A program made the translations under genes and the position numbers. A DNA stretch of 64,000 bases from Thermus altitudinis (lineage in GTDB: Bacteria; Deinococcota; Deinococci; Deinococcales; Thermaceae). The stretch spans positions 1-64,000 of the forward strand of contig NZ_JAKTNQ010000003.1 in the NCBI RefSeq assembly GCF_022760835.1, given 5' to 3'. This document shows positions 7,393-16,908 of this stretch, in pieces (within the stretch, counting starts at the first letter, position 1; each line of letters opens with the position of its first letter). The notes beneath the pieces are model-generated. The model was given only the letters and a program-made list of their open reading frames with translations. It was not told the origin of the DNA and made no database searches.

Positions 7393-8604
7393 TTGCGGGG
7401 AATATGGGGAAGTTTATGGCTTTTGGTTTCCTCTTTGGCCTTCGCTAAGCTGCCTGTTCTTAGCCCCCTTCCCCTTCCCGAGAACACGGTGGAGGTGGGC
7501 CGGGCGGCCAATAAGGGGTGGGTTCTCTACGTGGTCAAGCCTGGGGATACCTTGGCGGGGATCGCCGCCCGCTATGAGGTAGACCCCAAGCACATCATGT
7601 GGTCCACCGGCTTGCAAAGCGACCGCTTGCAACCTGGGCAGCGGATTCTTATCCCGCTGACGGCCGAAAAGGAACGTCCTCCCCGTATACCTCCTGGAGT
7701 GGAGACCTACCGCGTTCGCCCGGGAGATACCCTGCAAAGCGTGGCTAGCCGGTTTGGAATATCTATCCTGGAACTGGTTTCCGCCAATCCCTCTTTGGAG
7801 AGCTTGGATCGCTTGGTAGCAGGTGGTGTCTTGTACGTTCCTAAAAAAGCCAAGGGCTTGCTGGTGGCCTTGCCCGAGGGGGAAACCTTGGTGGACCTAG
7901 CAGCCCGCTTTGGCCTTTCTCCGGTGCAGGTGGCCCGAGCCAATGGGGTGGAGAACCCCACAGAGCTTCGCCCTGGCGATTTGGTACTCCTGCCCGGTAT
8001 CCAGGCCAAGACCACCTACCAGCGCCTTTTGGCCAAGCAGGAGGAGGAGCGCAAGGCGCGCCTCGAGGCGGAACGCCGCCGCCAGGAGGAGCTTAGGCGC
8101 CTAGCGGAGGAGAGGCGACGGCAGCAGGCCTTGGCCCAGCAACGGGCTTTGGCTCAGCAGCGTACACGGGAGGTGCGGCGCGCCCAGACCCAACAGCCCC
8201 AGGTGCGCCGGGTGAGCTACCAGGAGGGGGGCATGCGCTGGCCCCTTTCGGGGTTCCGCATCACCACCTACTTTGGCCAGCGGGGGGCTTTCCAGCGCTA
8301 CCACACGGGGATTGATCTGGCAGCGCCTTATGGAACGCCCATCGTGGCCGCCAAGGCGGGCCAGGTTGAGGTGGCGGGTTGGAGCTCCATGGGCTATGGT
8401 TTCCACGTGGTGCTGGACCATGGAGGGGGGGTGGAAACCCTTTACGCCCACATGTCCCGCATCGCGGTGCGGCCTGGCCAGTGGGTGGAGGCCGGGCAGG
8501 TAATCGGCTACGTGGGCTCCACGGGATGGTCCACGGGTCCCCACCTGCACTTTGAGGTACGGGTGGGCGGGGTGGCCCGTAACCCCTTGGCCTACCTCCC
8601 TTAG
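7393..8604 (+). CDS. Secreted LysM-repeat M23 metallopeptidase (NlpD/EnvC-like)
   Basis: The 403-residue product starts at TTG 7393, set by GGAGGTGA at 7382. A signal peptide spans residues 1-18. Three LysM modules follow (YVVKPGDTLAGIAARY at about 46, YRVRPGDTLQSVASRF at about 104, LPEGETLVDLAARFG at about 158). Residues 210-265 are a highly charged Glu/Arg/Gln coiled coil. The C-terminal 120 residues form a peptidase M23 domain with the zinc ligands HTGIDLA and HLHFEVR intact. Such proteins bind peptidoglycan and either cut it or activate amidases during cell separation. Coiled coil plus LytM suggests an EnvC/NlpD-like role, though the intact ligands allow real endopeptidase activity. It stands alone, with its own promoter and terminator. 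Confidence 0.85.
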   Translation: MRGIWGSLWLLVSSLAFAKLPVLSPLPLPENTVEVGRAANKGWVLYVVKPGDTLAGIAARYEVDPKHIMWSTGLQSDRLQPGQRILIPLTAEKERPPRIPPGVETYRVRPGDTLQSVASRFGISILELVSANPSLESLDRLVAGGVLYVPKKAKGLLVALPEGETLVDLAARFGLSPVQVARANGVENPTELRPGDLVLLPGIQAKTTYQRLLAKQEEERKARLEAERRRQEELRRLAEERRRQQALAQQRALAQQRTREVRRAQTQQPQVRRVSYQEGGMRWPLSGFRITTYFGQRGAFQRYHTGIDLAAPYGTPIVAAKAGQVEVAGWSSMGYGFHVVLDHGGGVETLYAHMSRIAVRPGQWVEAGQVIGYVGSTGWSTGPHLHFEVRVGGVARNPLAYLP

Positions 8605-8619
8605 GCGTACGTGAGCGGA

Positions 8620-8649
8620 CCGGGGGCCTTTGGGCCCCCGGCTTCTTTT
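8620..8649 (+). terminator. Intrinsic terminator after the M23 peptidase gene
   Basis: CCGGGGGCC (8620-8628) pairs perfectly with GGCCCCCGG (8633-8641) around a 4-nt loop. It is followed by CTTCTTTTG. It separates the peptidase gene from pdxS. Confidence 0.7.
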
Positions 8650-8691
8650 GGCTTGACCCTCTGGGCGGTAAGCTTGAGGATGGAGGACGGG

Positions 8692-9573
8692 ATGGAGAAG
8701 GGAACCTTCCAGATCAAGACCGGCTTCGCCGAGATGTTCAAGGGTGGGGTGATCATGGACGTGACCACCCCCGAGCAGGCGGTGATCGCCGAGGAGGCGG
8801 GAGCGGTGGCGGTGATGGCCCTGGAGAGGGTGCCTGCCGACATCCGGGCCCAGGGGGGCGTGGCCCGCATGTCCGACCCCAAGGTGATCAAGGAGATCAT
8901 GGCGGCGGTTTCCATTCCCGTGATGGCCAAGGTGCGCATTGGCCACTTCGTGGAGGCCATGATCCTCGAGGCCATCGGGGTGGACTTCATTGACGAGTCC
9001 GAAGTCCTTACCCCTGCGGACGAGGAGCACCACATTGACAAGTGGAAGTTCAAGGTGCCCTTTGTGAACGGGGCCCGGGACCTGGGGGAGGCCTTGAGGC
9101 GGATCGCCGAAGGGGCGGCCATGATTCGCACCAAGGGGGAGGCGGGTACGGGCAACGTGGTGGAGGCGGTGCGCCACGCCCGCACCATGTGGAAACAGAT
9201 CCGCTATGTCCAATCCCTGAGGGAGGACGAGCTGGTGGCCTACGCCAAGGAGATCGGGGCTCCCTTGGAGCTGGTTCGCTGGGTCCATGAGCATGGCCGC
9301 CTCCCGGTGGTGAACTTTGCCGCTGGCGGCATCGCCACCCCCGCCGACGCCGCCTTGATGATGCACCTGGGGATGGATGGGGTTTTCGTGGGTAGCGGCA
9401 TCTTCAAGTCCGGTGATCCCAGGAAGCGGGCCCGGGCCATCGTGCGGGCGGTGACCCACTTTAACGACCCCGAGGTGTTGGCCGAGGTTTCCGAGGACCT
9501 GGGTGAGCCCATGGTGGGCATCAACCTAGACCAGCTTAAGGAGGAGGAGCGCTTGGCCAAGCGGGGCTGGTGA
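8692..9573 (+). CDS. pdxS: Pyridoxal 5'-phosphate synthase, synthase subunit PdxS
   Basis: The 293-residue product starts MEKGTFQIK at ATG 8692, chosen because GGAGGACGG lies just before it and the length is normal; ATG 8680 is an alternative. PdxS builds PLP from ribose 5-phosphate, glyceraldehyde 3-phosphate and ammonia supplied by PdxT. The fold is a beta/alpha barrel forming a dodecamer. The ribose-binding Lys80 (VMAKVRIGH) and the second active-site segment [10 protein letters not shown] are present. Its partner pdxT is not adjacent but 3.7 kb downstream at 13301, with three metal/ion genes in between. smtB follows after 4 bp. Confidence 0.95.
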   Translation: MEKGTFQIKTGFAEMFKGGVIMDVTTPEQAVIAEEAGAVAVMALERVPADIRAQGGVARMSDPKVIKEIMAAVSIPVMAKVRIGHFVEAMILEAIGVDFIDESEVLTPADEEHHIDKWKFKVPFVNGARDLGEALRRIAEGAAMIRTKGEAGTGNVVEAVRHARTMWKQIRYVQSLREDELVAYAKEIGAPLELVRWVHEHGRLPVVNFAAGGIATPADAALMMHLGMDGVFVGSGIFKSGDPRKRARAIVRAVTHFNDPEVLAEVSEDLGEPMVGINLDQLKEEERLAKRGW

Positions 9574-9577
9574 GGGC

Positions 9578-9937
9578 ATGGCCAAGGCGGTCTGCGGGGT
9601 CTACGAGATCCACCCCGAGCGGGTGGCCCAGGCCCGTGCCGGCTTGCCGCAGGAGGCGGTGCTTAAGGAAGCCGCTCTCCTCCTCAAGGCCTTGGCCGAT
9701 CCCACCCGGATGCGCCTTCTCTTGGCCTTGAGGGCGGCGGGGGAGCTTTGCGTGTGCGACCTAGCCCTTTTGGCCGGGGTTTCGGTTTCTGCGGTAAGCC
9801 ACCAGCTTAGGCTCCTACGCCAGGCTAGGCTGGTGGCCTTCCGCCGGGAGGGAAAGCAGGTCTATTACCGCCTGGCGGATGAGCATGTGGAGCGGCTTCT
9901 GGATGGGGCTCTGGAGCACGCGGCAGAGAACACTTGA
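9578..9937 (+). CDS. smtB: ArsR/SmtB-family metal-sensing repressor
   Basis: The 119-residue winged-helix repressor shows both known types of metal site. The alpha3N site is represented by Cys58 and Cys60 in ELCVCDL, plus Cys6 and His12 in the N-terminal arm. The alpha5 site is complete: Asp101, His103, His114 and Glu117 with the canonical D-x-H-(10)-H-x-x-E spacing. In this family the first binds Cd/Pb/As and the second Zn/Co. It probably represses the metal-ATPase gene at 9969, whose promoter contains a TTGA-N8-TCAA palindrome overlapping the end of this gene. It resembles Thermus TtSmtB, which pairs with the ATPase TtArsX. Confidence 0.93.
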   Translation: MAKAVCGVYEIHPERVAQARAGLPQEAVLKEAALLLKALADPTRMRLLLALRAAGELCVCDLALLAGVSVSAVSHQLRLLRQARLVAFRREGKQVYYRLADEHVERLLDGALEHAAENT

Positions 9938-9962
9938 ATAAATGCTCAAACGATGCTACCCT
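9934..9962 (+). promoter_or_regulatory. Promoter and candidate SmtB operator of the metal ATPase gene
   Basis: TTGAAT (9934-9939), a 17-bp spacer and TACCCT (9957-9962) lie 6 nt before ATG 9969, the leaderless arrangement. A palindrome TTGA-N8-TCAA (9934-9949) covers the -35 box and spacer; ArsR/SmtB operators are imperfect palindromes of this kind. The smtB stop codon is inside the operator. Repressor binding here would block RNA polymerase. Confidence 0.55.
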
Positions 9963-9968
9963 GGGGGC

Positions 9969-12047
9969 ATGGAGGCCCCCAGGGTTCGCGTGTTCCAGGT
10001 GGAAGGGATGGACTGCGCCGACTGCGCCTTGAAGGTGGAGAAGGCCCTCTCCCGGGTTCCCGGGGTGGTGCGGGCTGAGGTGAGCTTTGCCAGTGGGAAG
10101 GCCTATCTCCACCTCGAGGTTCCCCAGGCGGAGAAGGAAGCCGAGATGGCGGTGGCTGCCTTGGGTTACCGCCTGGTTCCAACCCAGGTCTCGGAAATCG
10201 GGGGGCAGAAGAAAAGTGGGGCCTGGGACCCCCGCCTTCCCGGGCCTTGGGCATGGGCCTTGGCTTCGGGAGGGCTTCTCCTTGGAGCCTTTTTGGGTTC
10301 CCGTTTTGTACCGTCCTTGGCCACCTGGGCCTACGCTTTGGCCGCCTTGGTGGGGGTGTTCCCTTTGGCCCGTCGGGCGGCAGCCCTATTCCGGCAAAAC
10401 CCCTTCAGCATGCAGGCCTTGGTCACGGTGGCCACCTTGGGGGCTCTGTTCATCGGCGCCGAGGCGGAGGCCGGCTTGGTGGTCTTCCTCTTTCTGGTGG
10501 GGGAGGTGCTGGAGGCCTACTCCGTGGCCCAGGCCAGAAAGGCCCTTTTTGCTTTGGGAGAGCTTCTTCCCCAGAGGGCCTACCGCTTGAAGGAGGGCGG
10601 GTTGGAGGAGGTGCCCCTGAGCGCCCTCGAGGTGGGGGACCTGGTGCGTGTGCCCCCGGGGGAACGGGTCCCCGCCGACGGGGTGGTGCTGGCGGGAGAA
10701 GGGGCTGTGGAGGAGGCGGCTTTTACGGGGGAACCCTTGCCTCAGCCTAAGGGGACAGGGGACCGGGTCTATGGGGGTAGCCTCCTGGTGGAGGGAAGCC
10801 TGGTCCTAAGGGTGGAGCGCCTGCCCAGGGAAGGTTTCCTGGCCCAGATGGAGCGCATGGCCGAGGAGGCCTTGGCCAAGAAGAGCCAGGTGGAGCGGGT
10901 GGTGGACGCCTTTAGCCGTCGTTATACGCCAGCGGTGCTTTTCTTGGCCGGTGTGGTGGCCTTCATCCTGCCCCTTTTCCAGGGGGATTTCCTAGGACAT
11001 GTGTACAAGGCCTTGGCCCTCCTCCTCATCGCCTGTCCCTGTGCCTTGGTGGTTTCCGTGCCGGCGGCGATCGCCGCCGGGGTGGCCCGGGGGGCCCGGA
11101 GCGGGGTTCTCTTCAAGACGGGGGCCGCCTTGGAACGGTTGGGCAGGGTAACCTTTGTGGCCCTGGACAAGACGGGTACCCTGACCCTCGGGCGGCCCAA
11201 GCTGGTGGAGGTGGTTCCCTTTGGGGTCTCCCGGGAGGAGGCCTTGGCCCTGGCCAAGGCGGTGGCCGAAGGCTCAGGGCATCCCCTGGCCCGAGCGGTG
11301 CGGGAGGCGGAGGGTATGGCCTTACCCGCTGAGGGGCATCGCACGCAACCTGGCCTGGGGGCCTTTGCCCGGGTTGGGGGGCAAGAGGTGGGCTTGGTAC
11401 GCCCCGAGGTGGCGGACCTTCCCCAGGACCTAAGGCGGCAGGTGGAGGCTTGGGAGGGGTATAGCCTGTCCCTTTTGCTGCGGGAAGGTGAGCCCTTGGC
11501 CCTCTTGGTTTTCCAGGATGAACCCCGGCCCGAGGCTAGGGAGGCGATAAAGGGCCTTCGCTCTTTGGGGCTTAAGCCTTTCCTTTTGACTGGGGACCGA
11601 GAGGCCTCGGCTTTGGCCTCGGTTGCCCAGTTGGGGCTTTCGGTCCACGAGGTGAAGGCCGGCCTTTCCCCCGTGGACAAACTCCGGTTGGTGGAGGAAC
11701 TGGCGGAAAGGGGTGGGGTGGCCATGGTGGGGGATGGGGTGAACGATACCCCTGCTTTGGCCCGGGCCACGGTGGGGCTGGCGGTGGTGGAGGGAACGGA
11801 GGCTGCTTTGAGGGCTGCCGATGTGGGGCTTCTTTCCCTCACGGCCCTGCCCAGGGCCATACGCCTAAGCCGCAAGACCTTGGGGGTGGTGAGGCAGAAC
11901 CTCGCTTTGGCGCTGGGCTTCAAGGGGTTGGTGCTCATCACTACCCTGTTGGGGTATACAGGGCTTTGGGCTGCAGTGTTGGCAGACAATGGGGCCTTAG
12001 TATTGGTGACGCTGAACAGTTTGCGCCTCCTGTGGAGCCGGGTATAG
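9969..12047 (+). CDS. P1B-type heavy-metal-exporting ATPase (TtArsX-like)
   Basis: The 692-residue product starts at ATG 9969, directly after the leaderless promoter; the upstream ATG at 9942 would lie inside that promoter. Order: heavy-metal-associated domain (GMDCADC, Cys16 and Cys19), N-terminal membrane helices, actuator domain (FTGEPL), the transmembrane metal motif C356-P-C358, phosphorylated Asp400 in DKTGTLT, the nucleotide-domain motif GSGHPLARAV, and GDGVNDTPAL. CPC indicates transport of soft ions such as Cd, Zn, Pb or Cu; the linked repressor and the Thermus literature favour Cd/Zn/As resistance. It acts in the inner membrane. nhaA follows 7 bp downstream. Confidence 0.93.
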   Translation: MEAPRVRVFQVEGMDCADCALKVEKALSRVPGVVRAEVSFASGKAYLHLEVPQAEKEAEMAVAALGYRLVPTQVSEIGGQKKSGAWDPRLPGPWAWALASGGLLLGAFLGSRFVPSLATWAYALAALVGVFPLARRAAALFRQNPFSMQALVTVATLGALFIGAEAEAGLVVFLFLVGEVLEAYSVAQARKALFALGELLPQRAYRLKEGGLEEVPLSALEVGDLVRVPPGERVPADGVVLAGEGAVEEAAFTGEPLPQPKGTGDRVYGGSLLVEGSLVLRVERLPREGFLAQMERMAEEALAKKSQVERVVDAFSRRYTPAVLFLAGVVAFILPLFQGDFLGHVYKALALLLIACPCALVVSVPAAIAAGVARGARSGVLFKTGAALERLGRVTFVALDKTGTLTLGRPKLVEVVPFGVSREEALALAKAVAEGSGHPLARAVREAEGMALPAEGHRTQPGLGAFARVGGQEVGLVRPEVADLPQDLRRQVEAWEGYSLSLLLREGEPLALLVFQDEPRPEAREAIKGLRSLGLKPFLLTGDREASALASVAQLGLSVHEVKAGLSPVDKLRLVEELAERGGVAMVGDGVNDTPALARATVGLAVVEGTEAALRAADVGLLSLTALPRAIRLSRKTLGVVRQNLALALGFKGLVLITTLLGYTGLWAAVLADNGALVLVTLNSLRLLWSRV

Positions 12048-12048
12048 T
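12021..12048 (+). promoter_or_regulatory. Leaderless promoter of nhaA overlapping the ATPase stop codon
   Basis: TTGCGC (12021-12026), a 16-bp spacer and TATAGT (12043-12048) precede ATG 12055 by 6 nt. The TAG stop of the ATPase gene (12045-12047) lies inside the -10 box. nhaA can therefore be transcribed independently of the upstream genes. Confidence 0.5.
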
Positions 12049-12054
12049 CGGGAC

Positions 12055-13293
12055 ATGCCGAAGCGCCGTTACGCCCGGTTACTGGAGCAGTTCCTGGAGA
12101 GTGAGGCTAAAGGGGGGTTGGTTCTTTTCTTGGCCGCTCTTCTTGCCTTTATACTGGCCAACTCTGCGGGGGCTTCAGGCTATTTTGGGTTGCGGGAAAT
12201 CCCGGTGGGCCTGCGCTTTGGGGGTTTCTCCTTGGAAAAGCCCCTGCTTCTTTGGATCAACGATCTCTTGATGGCCCTTTTCTTCTTGCTGGTGGGCTTG
12301 GAGCTCAAGCGGGAGCTGGTTTTCGGTGAGCTTAAAGACCCAAAAAGGGCAGGGCTTGCCTTGGCGGGTGCGTTGGGGGGGATGGCGGTACCAGCCCTTC
12401 TGTACCTCATGCTCAATCCCCGTATGCCCGAGGCCCGGGGTTGGGGGGTGCCCATGGCCACCGATATCGCCTTTGCCCTCGGGGTGTTGGCCTTGGTACC
12501 CCGGGTACCTCTGGGCCTAAAGCTTTTTCTCACTGCTTTGGCCATTGTGGACGACCTGGGGGCCGTCTTGGTAATCGCCATCTTTTACACGGGGGGCTTA
12601 GAACCCCTACATCTGGGCTTGGCGGCCCTGACCTTGGGGCTAGGCCTGCTCCTAAACCGCATGGGGGTCTGGTACCTGTGGCCGTACATGCTCCTAGGAT
12701 TGCCCCTTTGGTATTTTGTCCTCCAGTCCGGCCTCCACGCCACCTTGGCTGGGGTGCTTCTGGCCTTGGCCATTCCTTTGCGGCGGGCTAGACCCTTCCA
12801 AGGAGCTACTTCGGCCCAAGATCCGGAGGATCTGGAGGGGGAGCTGGAGGGCCTCGAGGAGGAAGTGGAGGAGGCCCAAAGCCCTTTACACCGCCTGGAG
12901 CACACCCTGCATCCCTGGGTGGCCTTTGGGGTCTTGCCGGTTTTTGCCTTTTTTAATGCCGGGGTTGCCCTGGGGGGGGTAGGATTTGGCCCGGTGGCCT
13001 GGGGCGCAAGCTTGGGCCTTCTTTTGGGAAAGCCCTTGGGTATCTCTCTTTTTTCCTGGCTGGCCTTGCGGTTGGGTCTGGGCGCCCTGCCCGAGGGTGT
13101 GAACGTAAAGTCCTTGTTGGGTGTGGGTTTGTTGGCGGGCATCGGCTTTACCATGGCCCTCTTCATTGCGGGCCTGGCCTTTGAAGGGGACCTTTTGGAC
13201 CAGGCCAAGGTGGGGGTGATGGCCGCCTCCTTATTGGCCGGGCTTTTGGGCTTCACTCTGGTGCGGGCTTCCCTTGACAGGGGCCAGGGGTAG
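12055..13293 (+). CDS. nhaA: Na+/H+ antiporter NhaA
   Basis: The 412-residue membrane protein has the two adjacent ion-binding aspartates in AIVDDLGAV (Asp166, Asp167) and the ATDIAFALGVLAL motif of helix IV, both diagnostic for NhaA. It exports Na+ or Li+ in exchange for two protons. A charged cytoplasmic loop at residues 245-285, rich in Glu, is longer than in the E. coli protein. pdxT begins 7 bp later. Neighbouring metal and sodium transporters suggest a small ion-stress unit between pdxS and pdxT. Confidence 0.95.
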   Translation: MPKRRYARLLEQFLESEAKGGLVLFLAALLAFILANSAGASGYFGLREIPVGLRFGGFSLEKPLLLWINDLLMALFFLLVGLELKRELVFGELKDPKRAGLALAGALGGMAVPALLYLMLNPRMPEARGWGVPMATDIAFALGVLALVPRVPLGLKLFLTALAIVDDLGAVLVIAIFYTGGLEPLHLGLAALTLGLGLLLNRMGVWYLWPYMLLGLPLWYFVLQSGLHATLAGVLLALAIPLRRARPFQGATSAQDPEDLEGELEGLEEEVEEAQSPLHRLEHTLHPWVAFGVLPVFAFFNAGVALGGVGFGPVAWGASLGLLLGKPLGISLFSWLALRLGLGALPEGVNVKSLLGVGLLAGIGFTMALFIAGLAFEGDLLDQAKVGVMAASLLAGLLGFTLVRASLDRGQG

Positions 13294-13300
13294 GTCCAGG

Positions 13301-13876
13301 ATGAAGGGCGTGGTTGGCGTTTTGGCCCTACAGGGGGATTTCCGCGAGCACAAGGAGGCATTGAAGCGGCTTGGGATCGCGGCTAAGGAGGTACGCAAGA
13401 GGGAGCACCTGGAGGGGGTTAAGGCCCTCATCGTGCCCGGGGGTGAGTCCACCACCATCGGCAAGCTGGCCCGGGAGTATGGGATTGAGGAGGAGGTGCG
13501 CAGGCGGGTAGAGGAGGGCTCCCTTGCCGTCTTCGGCACCTGTGCTGGGGCCATATGGCTTTCCCGGGAGATTTTGGGTTATCCGGAGCAACCCCGGTTA
13601 GGGGTGCTGGATGTGGCCGTGGAGCGGAACGCCTTCGGCCGCCAGGTGGAAAGCTTTGAGGAGGACCTGGAGGTTCGGGGCTTGGGGCCCTTTCACGGGG
13701 TCTTCATCCGGGCCCCTGCTTTCCGCCACCTGGGGGAGGGGGTGGAGGTGCTGGCGGAGCTGAAGGGGCTTCCGGTGTTGGTGCGCCAGGGGAAGATCCT
13801 CGCCAGCGCCTTCCACCCCGAGCTCACGCCGGACCCCAGGCTCCACCGCTATTTCTTGGACCTTGCCGGCCTCTAG
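13301..13876 (+). CDS. pdxT: Pyridoxal 5'-phosphate synthase, glutaminase subunit PdxT
   Basis: The 191-residue class I glutaminase starts at ATG 13301 ([13 protein letters not shown] is the normal N-terminus). The catalytic triad is visible: Cys81 in GTCAGAI, with His172 and Glu174 in FHPEL. The PGGEST oxyanion loop is present. It supplies ammonia to PdxS. The last 4 bp overlap the end of the convergent asnS gene. Upstream are nhaA, the metal ATPase and smtB rather than pdxS. Confidence 0.95.
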   Translation: MKGVVGVLALQGDFREHKEALKRLGIAAKEVRKREHLEGVKALIVPGGESTTIGKLAREYGIEEEVRRRVEEGSLAVFGTCAGAIWLSREILGYPEQPRLGVLDVAVERNAFGRQVESFEEDLEVRGLGPFHGVFIRAPAFRHLGEGVEVLAELKGLPVLVRQGKILASAFHPELTPDPRLHRYFLDLAGL

Positions 13877-15189
13877 GGCCGCATGCGGGTGTACATCCGG
13901 GGGAAGGGGATGGCCTCCCGCACATGGCTTAGGCCACAGATCCAGGCCACGGTGCGCTCCAGGCCCAACCCGAAACCCGAATGGGGTACGCTGCCGAAGC
14001 GCCTCAGGTCCAAGTACCAGTCGTAGACCTCCTCCGGGAGGCCGAACTCCTGGATTTTCCGGCGTAGGAGCTCCAGGTGGTGGATTCTTTGACTACCCCC
14101 GATGATCTCCCCGTACCCCTCGGGGGCTAGGAGGTCATCGTTCAAGACCAGTTCCGGATCCTCTGGGTCTGGTTGCATGTAGAAGGCTTTAATCCGGGCG
14201 GGGTAACGCTCAATGAAGACGGGCCGGTCAAACTGGCGGCTGATGGCGGCTTCCTGAGGAGCCCCGAAGTCCTCCCCGTAGGGCAGGGGGGGCACCTCGA
14301 GGTCCTTTTCCGCCAGCCGGTTCACCAAGGCCACGGCCTCCTTGTAGGTGAGGCGGGGGTAGCGGCCCTCTGCGGCAGGTTCCAGGGTCTTGGGGTCCCG
14401 CCCCAGCATCTCCAGTTCCTTGGCCCTCCTTTCCAAAACCCGGCCCACCAGATGGCTCACCAGCTCCTCCTGCAAGGCCATGTTCTCCTCGTGGGTCATG
14501 AAGGCCACCTCGGGTTCCACCATCCAAAACTCCAGGAGGTGGCGCCGGGTCTTGCTCCTCTCCGCGCGGAAGGTGGGGCCAAAGGTGTAGACCTTGCCGT
14601 AGGCCAAAGCCCCGGCCTCGGCATAAAGCTGCCCGGACTGGGAGAGGTAGGCCTTTTCCCCGTCAAAGAGGTCCACCTCAAAGAGCTCGGTGGTGCCCTC
14701 CACCGCGCTGGGGGTGAGGATGGGGGCGTCAAAGCGGAGGAAGCCCCGCTGGGCGAAGAAGTCGTGGATGGCCCTTTCCAACTCGTCCCGGATGCGCATC
14801 ACCGCAAAGGGCCGGCGGTGGCGGAGCCAGAGGTGGCGGTGGTCCATGAGGAAGTCAATGCCGTGCTCCTTGGGGCCAATGGGGTACTCGCCTTGGGGAA
14901 GGCTGATCACCTGGAGGTGGCGCACGGAAAGCTCAAACCCCCCGGGGGCCCTCTCGTCCTGCCGCACCAGGCCGAAGGCCTTTAGGGCCGTTTCTTGGGG
15001 CAAGCGATCCGCCTGCTCAAGGACGTCCTCGGGTACCTCCCCTTTGACCAGGGTGGCCTGGAGGAAGCCGGTGCCGTCCCGGAGGATGAGGAAGTGAATC
15101 TTGCCCTTGGAGCGCTTCTGGTAGAGCCAGCCCCTTATCTCCACCTCCTGGCCCTCATGCTGGGCGATCTCGTCTATGAAGACCCGCAT
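13873..15189 (-). CDS. asnS: Asparaginyl-tRNA synthetase
   Basis: The 438-residue class IIb synthetase has an N-terminal OB-fold anticodon-binding domain (residues 1-100) and a catalytic domain with motif 2 ([19 protein letters not shown]) and motif 3 ([13 protein letters not shown]). The length equals that of the T. thermophilus enzyme as I remember it. Absence of the large GAD insertion separates it from bacterial AspRS. It charges tRNA-Asn directly. It is the last gene of a minus-strand run hisS-aspS-phzF-HAD-asnS with gaps or overlaps of at most 24 bp. Confidence 0.93.
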   Translation of the reverse strand: MRVFIDEIAQHEGQEVEIRGWLYQKRSKGKIHFLILRDGTGFLQATLVKGEVPEDVLEQADRLPQETALKAFGLVRQDERAPGGFELSVRHLQVISLPQGEYPIGPKEHGIDFLMDHRHLWLRHRRPFAVMRIRDELERAIHDFFAQRGFLRFDAPILTPSAVEGTTELFEVDLFDGEKAYLSQSGQLYAEAGALAYGKVYTFGPTFRAERSKTRRHLLEFWMVEPEVAFMTHEENMALQEELVSHLVGRVLERRAKELEMLGRDPKTLEPAAEGRYPRLTYKEAVALVNRLAEKDLEVPPLPYGEDFGAPQEAAISRQFDRPVFIERYPARIKAFYMQPDPEDPELVLNDDLLAPEGYGEIIGGSQRIHHLELLRRKIQEFGLPEEVYDWYLDLRRFGSVPHSGFGLGLERTVAWICGLSHVREAIPFPRMYTRMRP

Positions 15190-15199
15190 ACCCCTAAGT

Positions 15200-16015
15200 C
15201 TAATCCAGAAGGGCCAAGAGGGCCTCTGCCAGGCCGCACTCCTCCACAGGGGCCACCACCCGTTTGGCGGCGGCTTTCACCTTAGGAGCAGCGTTCCCCA
15301 TGGCGATGCCCAAGCCCACCCCTCGGATCACCTCCAGGTCGTTCTCCCCGTCCCCCACCATGGCGGACTGGGCCAGGGTAAGGCCGTAGCTTTCCGCCAC
15401 AAAGCGGGCGGCGGTGAGCTTGCTCACCCCCCGTTTGGTGAGCGAAACGAAGCGCACCCCAGGCATCCGGGGGCTTTCCGCCACGTGGGCCTGCAGCCCT
15501 GGGGGGAGGGCATCCAGAAGTGCCCCTAAGGGCGCGTGGGCCTCGGCTAGCACCTGGAGGCGGACCAAAGGGCTTGGAAGTGCCATGAGGTCTGCCGGTT
15601 CCGCCTTTAGGCCCAAAAGTTCCTGGTGGGCTTGGAGGAGAGGGTCTTCTCCCTCCAGAAAGAAGCCCCCGTCGGCGGTGTACCCTTCCAGGGGGAGCTG
15701 GAGTCTCCGGGCTAGGCGAACGGCTTCCCGGGCGGCCTCTTGGGGCAGGGCCTCCACTAGGAGGGGTTGGGTAGGTGGGGAGTGGGGATCCCGGGAAAGG
15801 GCCAGGACCACCGCCCCCGACTCAAACACGTGCAGGCCTGTGGGGTCCAGCCTGCGGGCGTAGGCCAGGGCGTGGCCCCGACTCGGCCGGCCGGTGATGA
15901 GGCTAAGCCGCACCCCCTGGTTCCTAAGGGCTTCTGCCGCGGGCCAGACGCAATCTGGGACTCCGTCCCTACCCACCAGGGTGCCGTCCACATCTATGAA
16001 GACCAACCCCACCAT
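15200..16015 (-). CDS. HAD-superfamily phosphatase (Cof type)
   Basis: The 271-residue product has the four HAD motifs: VFIDVDGTL near the N-terminus (nucleophile Asp), ITGRP, a Lys in the SLTKRGVSK segment, and [11 protein letters not shown] (metal-binding Asp). The C2-type cap in the middle marks the Cof/phosphosugar phosphatase group. The substrate cannot be read from sequence. The start codon overlaps the stop of the phzF gene (TGATG), implying coupled translation. Confidence 0.85.
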   Translation of the reverse strand: MVGLVFIDVDGTLVGRDGVPDCVWPAAEALRNQGVRLSLITGRPSRGHALAYARRLDPTGLHVFESGAVVLALSRDPHSPPTQPLLVEALPQEAAREAVRLARRLQLPLEGYTADGGFFLEGEDPLLQAHQELLGLKAEPADLMALPSPLVRLQVLAEAHAPLGALLDALPPGLQAHVAESPRMPGVRFVSLTKRGVSKLTAARFVAESYGLTLAQSAMVGDGENDLEVIRGVGLGIAMGNAAPKVKAAAKRVVAPVEECGLAEALLALLD

Positions 16016-16908
16016 CAGAGTTCCCCAGCAAAGACCTGGACCGCTTCCCCACCGATCTGGACCCCATAGGGCTGGCCGGTGGGGCTATACTCCACCACCA
16101 CCTCCACCACCCCGGGGTTGCCCAGGCGGTGGCCTTGATAGATGGTGAGGACCACCCGTCCCTCCCTCCGGGGCACCACCCCAGCCCGGGCCAACAGGGC
16201 CCCCAAGGCGGCGTTGGCGGAACCCGTTACCGGGTCCTCGGGGATGCCCAAGAGGGGGGCGAAGTCCCGGGCGTAGAAGCTCCTCGGCCCCATGGGAGCG
16301 TAGGCGTGCACCGTGGCCACTTCTAGCTTGCGGGAGGCCGTTGCCAGGGCCGCCATCTCCGGCTCCAGGGCGTCCACTACCCCGGGAGCGATCAGGGGGA
16401 CAAAGAGGCTCCAAAGCCCGGTATAGGCAATGCCGTAAGGGAGTCCCCGGTGCAGGTAGCGCTCGTCGGAGCCCAGGGCCTCGAGGACCTCCTTCAAGGC
16501 CTGGTAGGGAGGGAGGTCGCGGAACCTGGGGGCAGGGCCTCGCACCAAGGCCTTCTTGGGCTCCCCGGCCTCATAGAGGATCTCCACCGGCAGGGCCTCC
16601 GTGGGGGTGTGAAGGTAGAGCCGTTCGGTGCCTTCCGGGGCCAGGCCCAGGCGCACCAGGGTCAGGCCCAGGGCCAAGGCGGCATGGCCGGAGAACTCCA
16701 CCTCCCCTGTAGGGGTGAAGAAGCGCACGGCAAAAAGGGTGCCTTGTTTTTCCGTGACAAAGGCGGTTTCCGGCTCGCCCAGGCGCCGGGCAAGGCTTTG
16801 CATCTCCTCCAGGCCCATCCCCCTGGCATCCAAAACCAGGGCCACCCGGTTCCCGGCTCCCGGGGTGGAAGCGAAGGCGTCCACGATCACGTAGGGAATC
16901 CTAGCCAT
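16015..16908 (-). CDS. PhzF-family isomerase/epimerase-like protein
   Basis: The 297-residue product has the PhzF start pattern ([19 protein letters not shown]), a candidate catalytic Glu in GEPETAFV, and the [12 protein letters not shown] motif. The second repeat carries [12 protein letters not shown]. The fold is related to diaminopimelate epimerase. Most genomic PhzF homologues have no known substrate, and no phenazine genes are present, so a house-keeping isomerase role is more likely than antibiotic synthesis. Its start overlaps the end of aspS by 8 bp. Confidence 0.88.
   Translation of the reverse strand: MARIPYVIVDAFASTPGAGNRVALVLDARGMGLEEMQSLARRLGEPETAFVTEKQGTLFAVRFFTPTGEVEFSGHAALALGLTLVRLGLAPEGTERLYLHTPTEALPVEILYEAGEPKKALVRGPAPRFRDLPPYQALKEVLEALGSDERYLHRGLPYGIAYTGLWSLFVPLIAPGVVDALEPEMAALATASRKLEVATVHAYAPMGPRSFYARDFAPLLGIPEDPVTGSANAALGALLARAGVVPRREGRVVLTIYQGHRLGNPGVVEVVVEYSPTGQPYGVQIGGEAVQVFAGEL

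Noticed and set aside
8101-9459. A 452-codon minus-strand open frame across the M23 peptidase end and pdxS
   Set aside because: It spans two well-supported plus-strand genes and the terminator between them, which no real gene would do.
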